DNA from: Hydrogenispora ethanolica
GTDB taxonomy: Bacteria; Bacillota; UBA4882; UBA8346
Direction: 5' to 3'
Assembly (NCBI RefSeq): GCF_004340685.1
Contig: NZ_SLUN01000004.1
Coordinates: 1 to 64,000 of the forward strand
Length of the DNA: 64,000 nt
Positions 52,630-61,067 of this stretch are shown in pieces. A program made the position numbers and the translations under genes. The first letter of the stretch is position 1. Each line of letters begins with the position of its first letter. Below the pieces are notes generated by a model, which saw only the letters and a list, made by a program, of their open reading frames with translations, did not search any database and was not told where the DNA came from.

Positions 52630-53511
52630 TTGTTGACTCGCTGGATAGACAAGAATCTCAAGTTTATTTTTACTTTGCCAGCAGTTATCTTTGTACTGGT
52701 CATGATCGCACTTCCTATTGTATATACCTTTCGGTTGAGTTTCTTTGAGTGGAGCATGTCGAATCTGACGCCTCCAAAATGGCTGGGGTTGAACAATTAT
52801 GTCGAGTTAATGCAGGACCAGCGATTTTTGATGTCGGTCTTCCGCACGCTCTACTTTAGTGTCTTGGCGTTGCTCTTTGAGACCGTATTCGGCGTGGCCA
52901 TCGCGCTGCTGCTGAACCGCGATTTCCTGGGCAAGAACATTGTCAAAACCCTGTTTTTATTGCCGATGATCGCCACGCCGGTGGCGGTCGGCTTGATCTG
53001 GATGCTCATTTATGAGCCGACCATCGGCTTTGTCAATGTCGTGGTCAAAGCGTTGGGGTTCCAACCACTGGCCTGGCTCGGCTCACCCAAGACGGCATTT
53101 GTGTCGCTGCTAATCGTGGATATCTGGGAATGGACCTCGATGATCGCCCTGATCGTGCTGGCCGGTTTGAGCGCGCTACCCCATGACCCCTATGAGTCGG
53201 CGACAGTCGATGGCGCCAACGGGTGGCAGGTACTATGGAAGATCACCATTCCGCTGGTCAGTCCGACCATTATGATCGCGGCGTTGCTGCGATTGATCGA
53301 TGCCTTGAAGACTTTTGATATCTTTTATGTCACGACCCAGGGCGGACCGGATTATGCCAGTGAAACCGTTAACATCTTAGGATACATCCAGGGTTTTCAA
53401 TATTTTACGTTTGGTAAGGCCTCGGCGTTGCTGGTAATCTTCTTTATTATTGTGCTTTTGATCAGCCTGGGCTTTATTAAAGTAAAAAACAAAGTCGGGG
53501 TGGATTTCTAA
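52630..53511 (+). CDS. Sugar ABC transporter permease (MalF type)
   Basis: The 293-residue membrane protein has six predicted spans, beginning FIFTLPAVIFVLVMIALP, and the EAA loop for ATPase contact, ALPHDPYESATVDGANGWQ. TTG 52630 follows a GGGAGGGAAGG ribosome site; TTG 52633 is also possible. The stop overlaps the ATG of the second permease. No ATPase gene is in the operon, so a shared MsmX/UgpC-type ATPase elsewhere must power it (inference from related Firmicutes). Confidence 0.9.
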   Translation: MLTRWIDKNLKFIFTLPAVIFVLVMIALPIVYTFRLSFFEWSMSNLTPPKWLGLNNYVELMQDQRFLMSVFRTLYFSVLALLFETVFGVAIALLLNRDFLGKNIVKTLFLLPMIATPVAVGLIWMLIYEPTIGFVNVVVKALGFQPLAWLGSPKTAFVSLLIVDIWEWTSMIALIVLAGLSALPHDPYESATVDGANGWQVLWKITIPLVSPTIMIAALLRLIDALKTFDIFYVTTQGGPDYASETVNILGYIQGFQYFTFGKASALLVIFFIIVLLISLGFIKVKNKVGVDF

Positions 53512-54386
53512 TGGCAAACGAGACGGCAGTCGCCGCGAAAAGTCGGCAAGTCATCGGCAAGCGCCGGAAAAACCGGAAAATTGCTTTCGAGGTTACGCGT
53601 CATATCCTGATTTATCTGATTCTGCTGGTGGTGTTGTTCCCATTAATCTGGATGGTCTTGGCATCCTTCAAGACCCAGGTGCAGATCATGTCGGTGGACC
53701 AGAATCCGTTTCAATTCACTCCGACCTTCAAGAATTATGTTGCAGTCTTCTCGGAATATAACTTTTTAGGTCCCATTAAAAACAGTTTTATCATCGCCTT
53801 TTTATCGATTCTTTACGCCTTGATCCTGGGCTTGCCTGCCGCTTATGCCATCGCGCGGTTCCAACAGAAACTTTTCGGCCTGATCATTCTGGTGGTAAGG
53901 ATCATCCCGGGGATTACCTTTTTGGTACCCTGGTATATTCTGTTTACCCAGATCGGGCTGGTTGATACCTATACAGCCCTAATCCTCACCCATATGCTGG
54001 TGGCGTTGCCATTCGTAATCTGGATTATGATCCCTTACTTTGAATCATTGCCCAGGGAACTGGAGGAAGCCGCTTGGGTGGACGGTAGTTCGCGGGTGGG
54101 AACCTTTTTCCGGATTATTCTGCCATTGTCCGGACCGGGGATCATCACCTCATCGATCCTGTCGTTCATTTTTTCCTGGAACAACTTTATGTTTTCTCTG
54201 ATTCTCTCCGGAACAAACACCAAAACTTTGCCGATCGCCGTGTTCAGTTTCGTTTCATATTCCCAAATTAACTGGGGCGGGCTGATGGCGGCGGCTGTGG
54301 TGATCACCGCGCCTATCCTAATCATCTCGCTGTTCTTGCAGCGCTATATCATCAAGGGATTGACGGCCGGAGCAGTCAAAGGTTGA
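53511..54386 (+). CDS. Sugar ABC transporter permease (MalG type)
   Basis: The 291-residue partner permease has six spans and the EAA motif SLPRELEEAAWVDGSSRVGT. The N-terminal 25 residues are basic (SRQVIGKRRKNRKIAFE) and cytoplasmic. It begins on the last base of the first permease stop (TAATG), a sign of coupling. An 88-base gap separates it from the first dehydrogenase. Confidence 0.92.
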   Translation: MANETAVAAKSRQVIGKRRKNRKIAFEVTRHILIYLILLVVLFPLIWMVLASFKTQVQIMSVDQNPFQFTPTFKNYVAVFSEYNFLGPIKNSFIIAFLSILYALILGLPAAYAIARFQQKLFGLIILVVRIIPGITFLVPWYILFTQIGLVDTYTALILTHMLVALPFVIWIMIPYFESLPRELEEAAWVDGSSRVGTFFRIILPLSGPGIITSSILSFIFSWNNFMFSLILSGTNTKTLPIAVFSFVSYSQINWGGLMAAAVVITAPILIISLFLQRYIIKGLTAGAVKG

Positions 54387-54474
54387 GCCGGGCCGAGCGG
54401 GCATAGGAAGCTTTGAGACTTGAGATTCCAAAGACAGTCAAAAGAAAAACATCGACAACACGGAGGAGAAGACC

Positions 54475-55548
54475 ATGAAAGCAGCAGTATTGAAGAAACC
54501 GCAGACCTTGGTAGTGGAGGAGATTCCGAAGCGGTCTTATGACCAAAGCCAGGTATTGGTGGAGGTGAAAGCCTGCGGCATTTGCGGCAGTGATTTACGG
54601 TATTACAAAGGGGAGAATCCTTGGGCCCTACATACGCTGGGCGAAAACCGGCCCAATCCCGCCAATATCATTTTCGGCCATGAGTTTGCCGGGGACGTGG
54701 TGGAGGTGGGGAACCCCGATTTTAAGGAGATGATCGGGAAACGCGTCGGCATTCTGGCCTTTAATACCTGCGGCGTTTGTGAATTTTGCCGGACCGGACG
54801 TTACAATCTCTGCAAGAACACTAAGCACATCGGGCATGGCGCAGGCTGGGGCGAGATGAGCTATTATCCGGGCGGGATGGCCGAATACTGCGAGGTTTGG
54901 CGAACCCATGTCTGCGAGATACCGGACTCGATCTCCTATGAAGAAGCGACCTTACTCGATCCGATATCCGTGGCCATCCACGCCATTACTCAAACTGCGA
55001 TTCAACCGGCCGATCAGGTTCTGGTTTTGGGTTCGGGCCCGGTGGGGTTGTGCATTTCACAAGCGGTGCGCGCTTACGGAGCCAGTCGGGTCTATTGTAC
55101 GGATGTCTTTGACAAAGCGTTGGAAATAGCCGGTTCGATCGGGGTCGACGAGGCGCTTGACTCCAGAAAGACAGATATCGTTGGATTCATAGCGAAGAAG
55201 ACGCATAATCGAGGCGTCAATATCGTATTTGACACGGTGGGAACTGCCCAAAGCCAGAGTGATGCCCTGAAATGCCTGGCGGTCAGCGGTACGCTGGTAA
55301 ACCTAGTAGCCAATGAGACCAAGGCCAGCTATCGGCTGATGGATCTCAGCGGAGAACGCCGAATCGTCAGTTCGGCCAATAATAAATATGAAGATTACCT
55401 GCTCGGCATCGAATTGTTGGAGTCCGGCGTCATCCAGGCAAAGCCGCTGATCACTCATACTCTCCCGTTGGAACAGGTCAATGAGGGGTTTAACATTCTG
55501 TTCCATAAAGAACAATACCAGGCCATGAAAGTAATCATCCTGCCGTAG
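54475..55548 (+). CDS. Zinc-dependent sugar/polyol dehydrogenase, paralogue 1
   Basis: A medium-chain dehydrogenase of 357 residues. Catalytic zinc ligands lie in KACGICGSDLRYY and FGHEFAG; the structural zinc lobe is CGVCEFCRTGRYNLC; the cofactor fold is VLGSGPVGLCISQAVRAYG. The enclosing family includes threonine, sorbitol and galactitol-phosphate dehydrogenases. It is strongly similar along its whole length to 58540-59613, so the operon holds a duplicated pair that may act on two hydroxyls or epimers of one substrate. GGAGGAG precedes the ATG. Confidence 0.88.
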   Translation: MKAAVLKKPQTLVVEEIPKRSYDQSQVLVEVKACGICGSDLRYYKGENPWALHTLGENRPNPANIIFGHEFAGDVVEVGNPDFKEMIGKRVGILAFNTCGVCEFCRTGRYNLCKNTKHIGHGAGWGEMSYYPGGMAEYCEVWRTHVCEIPDSISYEEATLLDPISVAIHAITQTAIQPADQVLVLGSGPVGLCISQAVRAYGASRVYCTDVFDKALEIAGSIGVDEALDSRKTDIVGFIAKKTHNRGVNIVFDTVGTAQSQSDALKCLAVSGTLVNLVANETKASYRLMDLSGERRIVSSANNKYEDYLLGIELLESGVIQAKPLITHTLPLEQVNEGFNILFHKEQYQAMKVIILP

Positions 55549-55560
55549 GGGGCGATCAAG

Positions 55561-56493
55561 TTGGGCGATCACATTTTAGTCATCGGCAGCTCCAACATGG
55601 ATGTTTTTATCAAGACCGCCAAGGTGCCGGCCGCCGGCGAAAGCTCCTTCGGCTCAGCCATGAGTTTCCTGCCCGGAGGGAAAGGCTCCAACCAGGCGAC
55701 GGCCCTGGCGCGATTGGGGGCGGATGTCCGTTTCTCGGCCAAGATCGGCAAGGACTCCTTCGGCGACGGCATATACCACACCTTATTGAATGAGAAGCTC
55801 GATCCAGCGGCGTTATTCATCGATGAACAGACCGCCACCGGAGTCGCCTTCATCATCGTCGAGGAGAGCGGCGAGAACCGGATCATTGTGCTCCCCGGCG
55901 CTAACATGGCTTATCAGGAAGCAGAGGTCGACCAAGTCCGGCCGCTGATCGAATCGGCCCGAATCGTCCTGCTGCAACTGGAGATCCCCATTCCCAGCGT
56001 GAAAAAGATTATCGCCATCGCCCGCCGGCACAAGGTGCCGGTGGTGGTGGATGCCGGTCCGGCGCAATCGTTGCCGCTCGACCTATTCCAAGGAGTCACC
56101 ATCTTAAGCCCGAATGAGACTGAGGCCCGGGCCCTGACGGGAGTCGCCATCGCCGATCTGGACTCGGCCAAGCGGGCCGGGAAGATCCTGCTAGCCTCCG
56201 GCGCTCAGATTGTGGTCCTGAAGTTAGGGGATCAGGGCGCCTTGGTCGGTGACGCGACCGGATTTCGCCATCACCGCGCCTATGCGATCGAGGCGGTGGA
56301 TACGACCGCGGCGGGCGATGCCTTCAGCGCGGCGCTGACCTTCTATTATAGCCGGGGGTACAGTATTGATGAGAGCGTGAAGTTTGCCAACGCGGTCGGC
56401 GCGTTGACTGCCACCCGGGCCGGTTCGTTACGGTCATTGCCATCCCGGGAGGAAGTGGCGAGCTTTGTCTCGGCCCGGGGAGGGATTTCATGA
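55561..56493 (+). CDS. Ribokinase-like PfkB sugar kinase
   Basis: The 310-residue PfkB-family kinase is close to ribokinase: VIGSSNMDVFIKTAKVPAAG, FLPGGKGSNQATALARLGAD, NRIIVLPGANM and the active-site DTTAAGDAFSAALTF with the catalytic Asp. It starts at TTG 55561 behind GGGGGCG. It presumably phosphorylates the pentose or ketose made by the dehydrogenases; the epimerase next door overlaps its stop in ATGA. Confidence 0.9.
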   Translation: MGDHILVIGSSNMDVFIKTAKVPAAGESSFGSAMSFLPGGKGSNQATALARLGADVRFSAKIGKDSFGDGIYHTLLNEKLDPAALFIDEQTATGVAFIIVEESGENRIIVLPGANMAYQEAEVDQVRPLIESARIVLLQLEIPIPSVKKIIAIARRHKVPVVVDAGPAQSLPLDLFQGVTILSPNETEARALTGVAIADLDSAKRAGKILLASGAQIVVLKLGDQGALVGDATGFRHHRAYAIEAVDTTAAGDAFSAALTFYYSRGYSIDESVKFANAVGALTATRAGSLRSLPSREEVASFVSARGGIS

Positions 56494-57158
56494 AAGTCAG
56501 AATTTCCGCCTCGTTGATGTGCGCCGATCCGTTACGCTTGGAGGAGGCCGTCCGCCAACTGGAGGACGCCGGTTGCGATTGGTTCCATATCGATATCATG
56601 GACGGCCGGTTCGTGCCCAACCTGGCCATGAATTTTGAAACCGTCCGGCGGATCAAACAGATCAGCCGGGTACCGCTGGACGTGCACCTCATGGTGGAAC
56701 AGCCGGAACAGTACCTGGATCAAGCCATTGACGCCGGCAGCGACATCATTACTTGCCATGCGGAGAGCACCAGGTGCCCGATCCGGCTATTGGAGAAGAT
56801 CCGTCGAAACAACGTGCAAGCGGGGTTGGCAGTCAACCCTTTCACGGCCTTGCATCAGCTCCGCTACCTTGTCGATTATTTGGATCTGCTGCTGCTCATG
56901 ACGGTGGAGCCGGGTTTCGCCGGTCAGAAATTCATTGCGGCGATGCACGCCAAGATCGGGGAGGCACGTTCCCTGGTGGGCGGCATCAACCTGGCGGTGG
57001 ACGGCAATATCAGCACCGGAAACGCTTTGGCGGCGCTGGAAGCCGGCGCTAATATTCTGGTGGCGGGGACCTCGGCCGTCTTCAAAAAAGGCGGAAGCCT
57101 GGCGCAGAATCTCCGCCAATTCCGGGAGTCGCTGGATTATGGCCGGTCCGGGCGGTAA
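56490..57158 (+). CDS. Ribulose-phosphate 3-epimerase family protein
   Basis: The 222-residue TIM barrel matches the Rpe/AlsE family: ISASLMCADPLRLEEAVRQL, WFHIDIMDGRFVPNLAMNF (metal and catalytic Asp), LDVHLMVEQPEQYLD, LLMTVEPGFAGQKFI and LAVDGNIS. AlsE-type enzymes epimerise allulose 6-phosphate. Next to a ribokinase-like kinase, it probably acts on the kinase product and links the route to central sugar phosphates. The ATG overlaps the kinase stop. Confidence 0.9.
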   Translation: MKVRISASLMCADPLRLEEAVRQLEDAGCDWFHIDIMDGRFVPNLAMNFETVRRIKQISRVPLDVHLMVEQPEQYLDQAIDAGSDIITCHAESTRCPIRLLEKIRRNNVQAGLAVNPFTALHQLRYLVDYLDLLLLMTVEPGFAGQKFIAAMHAKIGEARSLVGGINLAVDGNISTGNALAALEAGANILVAGTSAVFKKGGSLAQNLRQFRESLDYGRSGR

Positions 57159-57223
57159 CAGTAGGGTACTGAATATCGAATAAAGTATGGGAGATAAACC
57201 GATGTCAACGTTTAGATTTTCCA

Positions 57224-57311
57224 CGGGCCTGCGCGAAGTGGAATTCGCGGTGCCGGACCGGAATCTGCGGGCCTGCGCGAAGTGGAATTCGCGGTGCCGG
57301 ACCGGAATCTG
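57224..57311 (+). repeat. Perfect 44-bp tandem duplication inside the LarA-like gene
   Basis: Bases 57224-57267 and 57268-57311 are identical. Because 44 is not divisible by 3, the second copy shifts the frame that starts at ATG 57202. Removing one copy restores a continuous frame from that ATG. Confidence 0.95.
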
Positions 57312-58526
57312 CTTTACTATGCCGCTCCGGCGGCCATTGCGGCTTGCGGCGATCAGGACCGGCTCATCAGCGAAGCGCTTGACCAGCCCATCGGGGCCGG
57401 CCGCTTGGAAGAAACGATCCCGGTTGGGGCCAAGGTACTGATCATCATCGACGATATTACCCGGCCTACGCCGCAGCAGCGGATTCTGCCCCATGTCTTG
57501 CGCCGGATCGAGCAGGCGGCGCCTCGGCAGATCAAGCTGATGATCGCCCCGGGAACGCACCGGCCGTTGACCGAGGCGGAACTGCTCCAGAAAGTGGGTC
57601 CGGCAATCCTCGGCCGATACGAGATCATCAACCCCAACTATCAGGAGAGCCATTTTCATTACTTGAACACCACGGAATTGGGGACTCCGGTTGAGGTTTA
57701 TCCCGAAGTGCTGGAGTCCGATTTCAAAATCGCCATCGGGAACATCGTTCCCCACGTGGTCGTCGGTTGGAGTGGCGGGGCCAAAATGATCCAGCCGGGA
57801 GTCTGCGGCAAACGGACTACGGATTACACCCATTGGATCGGCGCGGTCAAGACCGATCTGATGGGGGTCTGCGGCGCCATCGACAATCTCTGCCGCGCCG
57901 AGATCGACCGCATCGGCGAAATGGTCGGGCTGGATTTTATCATCAATACCGTGCTCGATGAGGAGCGAAACATCCTGAAGCTTTTCGCCGGGCATTTTTT
58001 AGAAGCCCACCGCGCGGGGGTCCGCTTTGCCGATCAAGTGCTCAGACCGGAAATTCCGGAGCTGGCCGATATCCTGGTCGTTTCGGCCAATCCTTGTTTC
58101 ATCGATTATTGGCAGGGTTTCAAACCCTTTGCCTTCGCCCAGTTCGGTGTGAAGAAGGGCGGAACGATTATTTTCGTTCTGGATGCTCCGGAAGGACTCT
58201 GCGGCAACGCCCCGTCCCACCAACAAGCGGTATATGAAGGTTTTCGAATGACGCCGCCAGCGATTATCGACGGGGTCAACCGGGGGGCCATCCGGGACAT
58301 TGTGGGAGCCACCAATCCTCTGAACCATTTCAAACTGATCGATCGGGCCGACGTGATTTGCGTGTCTCAATATCTAACGGAAGAAGAGTTGAGACTATTA
58401 CGTTTTCGACGGGCCAACGATGTGAACGCCGCTTTGGAGATGGCCTTTGAGCGACATGGAGCCGACGCCAAGGTCGGGATCATCCCGTATGGCGGCGAGA
58501 CTCTGGTACGATTAAAAACGCTTTGA
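57282..58526 (+). CDS. LarA-like (DUF2088) protein, N-terminal frame broken
   Basis: LarA is a nickel-pincer lactate racemase; relatives epimerise other hydroxy acids and sugar acids. Key sites are kept: IAPGTHRPLT (His), IVPHVVVGWSGGAKMIQPG (His and Lys that bind the pincer cofactor) and TTDYTHW (His). The original start is probably ATG 57202, with GGGAG 8 bases upstream (MSTFRFSTGLRE). The 44-bp duplication puts that start out of frame, so the body is readable only from GTG 57282, which has no ribosome site. It may be a pseudogene, a reversible switch, or an assembly error. No larB/C/E is nearby. Confidence 0.82.
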   Translation: MEFAVPDRNLLYYAAPAAIAACGDQDRLISEALDQPIGAGRLEETIPVGAKVLIIIDDITRPTPQQRILPHVLRRIEQAAPRQIKLMIAPGTHRPLTEAELLQKVGPAILGRYEIINPNYQESHFHYLNTTELGTPVEVYPEVLESDFKIAIGNIVPHVVVGWSGGAKMIQPGVCGKRTTDYTHWIGAVKTDLMGVCGAIDNLCRAEIDRIGEMVGLDFIINTVLDEERNILKLFAGHFLEAHRAGVRFADQVLRPEIPELADILVVSANPCFIDYWQGFKPFAFAQFGVKKGGTIIFVLDAPEGLCGNAPSHQQAVYEGFRMTPPAIIDGVNRGAIRDIVGATNPLNHFKLIDRADVICVSQYLTEEELRLLRFRRANDVNAALEMAFERHGADAKVGIIPYGGETLVRLKTL

Positions 58527-58539
58527 GGAGGATGAACGG

Positions 58540-59613
58540 ATGAAGGCGGTTGTATTGAAAGGCAGTCACGATTTGGAATACCGCGATGTGCCGCTGCCAG
58601 AGTTGAAGCCGGATGAGGTCTTGGTCCGGGTGAAAGCCTGCGGCGTCTGCGGCAGCGACTTACGCTATTATGACGGCGAAAGCCCATGGGCCATGCATAC
58701 CCTTGGCATCAACGCCAAGAACCCCGACAATATTATCCTGGGTCACGAGTTCACCGGCGAGGTGGTCGAGGTACGCGACCCCAAATACCGCTTTTTAGTC
58801 GGCCGACGCGTCGGAGTATTGGTCTACAACACCTGCGGCGTTTGTGAGTTTTGCCGCACCGGCCGCGAAAATCTCTGCCGGGACACCAAACATATCGGGC
58901 ACGGCGCGGGCTGGAACGATATGAAGTATTTCCCCGGGGGGATGGCCGAATACTGCCAGGTCTGGGGGACCCACTGCTACCCCATTGCCGATCACGTAAG
59001 CGACGAGGAGGCCTCGACCCTGGACTTTTTTGCAGTCGCCATGCATGCGGTGAAGCTTGCTCCGGAGCTCTTGGGGGAAGATGTGGCGATCATCGGCAGC
59101 GGCCCGGTCGGACTGGCTATCGCCCAGATCGTCCGGCTCTTTGGAGCCAGACGAGTCTATTGCGTGGATATTTATGACCTGGCGCTGGAGATCGCCGCAA
59201 AAGTAGGAGCCGATGGCGGAGTGAACGCTACCCAGGCCGACCCGGTGGAGTATATCAAGGAGCAAACCGGTGGAAGCGGGGTTAGAGCCGTCTTTGACTG
59301 CGTGGGAACCAACGGCACTCAGAAACAGGGCCTGCAGATGCTGGGCTGCAGCGGAACCATGGTCAATCTGGTGGCCAATGAGAATGAAATGGACTATCAA
59401 CTGTTGGATCTGAGCGGCGAGCGTTCGATCCGTTGTTCCGCCAATAACCCGTTCAAGGATTTCCCGACCACCCTGCGGTTGATGGAGGCGGGCCGGTTGC
59501 AAGCCAAACCGCTAATCACGCACAGATTCCGGCTGGAACAGGTCAAAGAAGCCTTTGAGCTGCTCTGGAACAAGCAGAAAACCAACGCGATGAAGGTCAT
59601 CCTGTACCCCTAA
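58540..59613 (+). CDS. Zinc-dependent sugar/polyol dehydrogenase, paralogue 2
   Basis: Same length (357) and architecture as 54475-55548: KACGVCGSDLRYYDGESPW, GHEFTGEVVE, CGVCEFCRTGRENLC and IIGSGPVGLAIAQIVRLFG. It differs in the segment after EEAS (TLDFFAVAMHAV against TLLDPISVAIHAI), which lies by the active site, so substrate or cofactor choice may differ. GAGGAGGA precedes the ATG. It is the last gene of the operon. Confidence 0.88.
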   Translation: MKAVVLKGSHDLEYRDVPLPELKPDEVLVRVKACGVCGSDLRYYDGESPWAMHTLGINAKNPDNIILGHEFTGEVVEVRDPKYRFLVGRRVGVLVYNTCGVCEFCRTGRENLCRDTKHIGHGAGWNDMKYFPGGMAEYCQVWGTHCYPIADHVSDEEASTLDFFAVAMHAVKLAPELLGEDVAIIGSGPVGLAIAQIVRLFGARRVYCVDIYDLALEIAAKVGADGGVNATQADPVEYIKEQTGGSGVRAVFDCVGTNGTQKQGLQMLGCSGTMVNLVANENEMDYQLLDLSGERSIRCSANNPFKDFPTTLRLMEAGRLQAKPLITHRFRLEQVKEAFELLWNKQKTNAMKVILYP

Positions 59614-59665
59614 ACCCATCTCATCAGGTCAGATAAAACTTCGCGGTTTGAATTTTAAGATGAGT

Positions 59666-59700
59666 GAAAGCCGGTTGGAACCTGTGTCCGGCCGGCTTTC
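59666..59700 (+). terminator. Hairpin after the sugar operon
   Basis: GAAAGCCGG and CCGGCTTTC form a perfect 9-bp stem around a 17-base loop. A second small hairpin follows, but there is no clean T run. Confidence 0.5.
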
Positions 59701-59741
59701 CGGCTTTGCCGGTTAGCCGGTTTTCGTTGTACATCCCCGAC

Positions 59742-60098
59742 TTATCCACAGCCAAAACCGTTAACCACGTTAAACGGATCCGTTTATCCACAAAAATAGC
59801 TTGCTTATCCACAAAAAGAGCTTGCCGAGCGACTGAGCGAGCTCGCTCAGTCACAAAACCAGCTCGCTTATCCACAAAAAGAGCTTGCTGAACGACTGAG
59901 CAAGCTCGCTTATTCACAAAACCAGCTCGCTTATCCACAAAAAGAGCTTGCTGAACGACTGAGCAAGCTCGCTCATTCACAAAACCAGCTTGCTCATCCA
60001 CAAAAATAGCTTGCCGAGCGACTGAGCAAGCTCGCTCATTCACAAAACCAGCTTGCTCATCCACAAAAAGAGCTTGCTGAACGACTGAGCAAGTTCGC
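59742..60098. repeat. Array of DnaA-box-like 9-mers on a 21-bp lattice
   Basis: Five perfect TTATCCACA sites begin at 59742, 59784, 59805, 59868 and 59931. TTATTCACA begins at 59910. Variants TCAGTCACA (59847), TCATTCACA (59973, 60036) and TCATCCACA (59994, 60057) continue the series. Every start differs from the others by a multiple of 21 bases. The units group by threes into a 63-bp tandem repeat, with the third unit reading TGAACGACTGAGCAAGCTCGC. No replication gene adjoins it. Confidence 0.85.
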
Positions 60099-60236
60099 TA
60101 TCTACTTTGAAAAATCGCTTCGAAGCCTTGTGGTTTCCCCTTTAAGGGGCAAGGGGTCGCACTTCGTCATTTTTCATCCTTTCGTTTGTCCTAACTTTGT
60201 TGGGGTGGGAGGCTCATTCATAAAACCAGCTTGCTG
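60099..60236. other. Interruption within the DnaA-box-like array
   Basis: Bases 60119-60180 are a copy of a short repeat (CCCCTTTAAGGGG hairpin) also present at 61374-61436 in the same orientation. A stray array unit (TCATTCATAAAACCAGCTTGC) begins at 60214, just before the mobile element. Confidence 0.6.
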
Positions 60237-60660
60237 ATGATTATAAAGTTAAATCCGCAAGAAAGTACGTAAGCATGATAGGGATTCGATCTAGCCTTCT
60301 TCCTCTCTCTTGGCTCTCCGCAGCGGTATTCCATCCATGGACCGCCGTGCGTAAACCATCCTGGTTAGGGCCCGAATCGGGGAGAGTAACCACCATTCTC
60401 CGCAGCCTAAAGGCTTTTAGACCCCGGAGCCTGGTGGTTTCCCTGCCCGATTCGGGCAATGCCATCAAGGGATAATTACATATTTTGGAACAAGAACACT
60501 ATAGCGCATTATGATGATGAATAAGGGAAGAGTGGGAGAGGTCGCTTTTCGACTTCGTAGTTTGTCATCAATACATTTCCCATGTTGACTATTATATTAG
60601 CTCAGAAAATTAAAATATCGTGAAATATCTTAGCCAGATTAGGCCTGAAAGCTCAAAACT

Positions 60661-60798
60661 GAACTCACCCATCTAGCTTCCCTCTCTTTTGCGGAAAGAG
60701 AGGAAAGGAAGGCCGGTTCATGGCAGTGGCTGAGTCTTTAGGCGGCGGAGGATCCGGGTTACCCTCTCTTTCATAAAAGAGAGGGCGAGGGTGAGTTC
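60661..60798. repeat. Nested inverted-repeat element in copy B (first)
   Basis: GAACTCACCC at 60661-60670 and GGGTGAGTTC at 60789-60798 are perfect inverted ends. Just inside each lies a small hairpin: CCTCTCTTT/AAAGAGAGG (60681-60703) and CCCTCTCTTT/AAAGAGAGGG (60762-60785). Confidence 0.75.
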
Positions 60799-60869
60799 GA
60801 TTTATCTTTCCGATTTTACTGGGTTAACTTGATAGTCATCTTTCCCATTTTATCCCACGATAGCTTGAT

Positions 60870-60963
60870 CCTGAATCCGTGGCGAATCCCTTTATACCAG
60901 GCGAAACGTTGTCGCGAGTTCTTACGGTTTTGCCTGGTAGTCTATAGAGGTCACGGATTCAGG
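60870..60963. repeat. Nested inverted-repeat element in copy B (second)
   Basis: CCTGAATCCGTG and CACGGATTCAGG form 12-bp perfect ends. Inside, TACCAGGCGAAAC (60895-60907) pairs with GTTTTGCCTGGTA (60927-60939) with one mismatch, so the 94 bases can fold as one hairpin. Confidence 0.75.
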
Positions 60964-61067
60964 TGGATGACATTGCCCGATTCGGGAAGGGCCGAGGGTT
61001 AGGACTATAGACGTCACGACTTATCCTTCAATCCCTTCCGTGTGAGCGGAGCTAACTTGATAATCAT

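Larger units (their letters stand above)
60237..61067 (-). mobile_element. MITE-like element, copy B (831 bp), inverted relative to copy A
   Basis: Ends ATGATTATAAAGTTAAATCCGC and, in reverse complement, ATGATTATCAAGTTAGCTCCGC agree at 19 of 22 positions. The outer parts (60237-60475 and about 60985-61067) match copy A at 11457-11761 in reverse order, including the CCCGAATCGGG hairpin arms. About 500 extra bases in the middle hold two smaller inverted-repeat elements. It lies inside the 21-bp array, with array units on both sides. Confidence 0.72.

Noticed and set aside
57187-57441. Short 84-residue frame at the start of the LarA-like gene
   Set aside because: It is the true N terminus followed by out-of-frame sequence caused by the 44-bp duplication, not a separate gene.
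59624-60064. 146-residue minus-strand frame with a repeated 21-residue unit (FVDKRAGFVNKRACSVVQQAL-like)
   Set aside because: It is the translation of the 63-bp DNA repeat; there is no ribosome site and the frame includes a terminator-like hairpin. The 9-mer lattice explains the pattern better than a protein.
59742-60098. Possible CRISPR array
   Set aside because: The sequence is contiguous 21/63-bp tandem repeats with no unique spacers, and no cas genes are present.
60275-60475. Short frames within copy B of the repeat element
   Set aside because: They are not kept in the matching part of copy A and lack ribosome sites.
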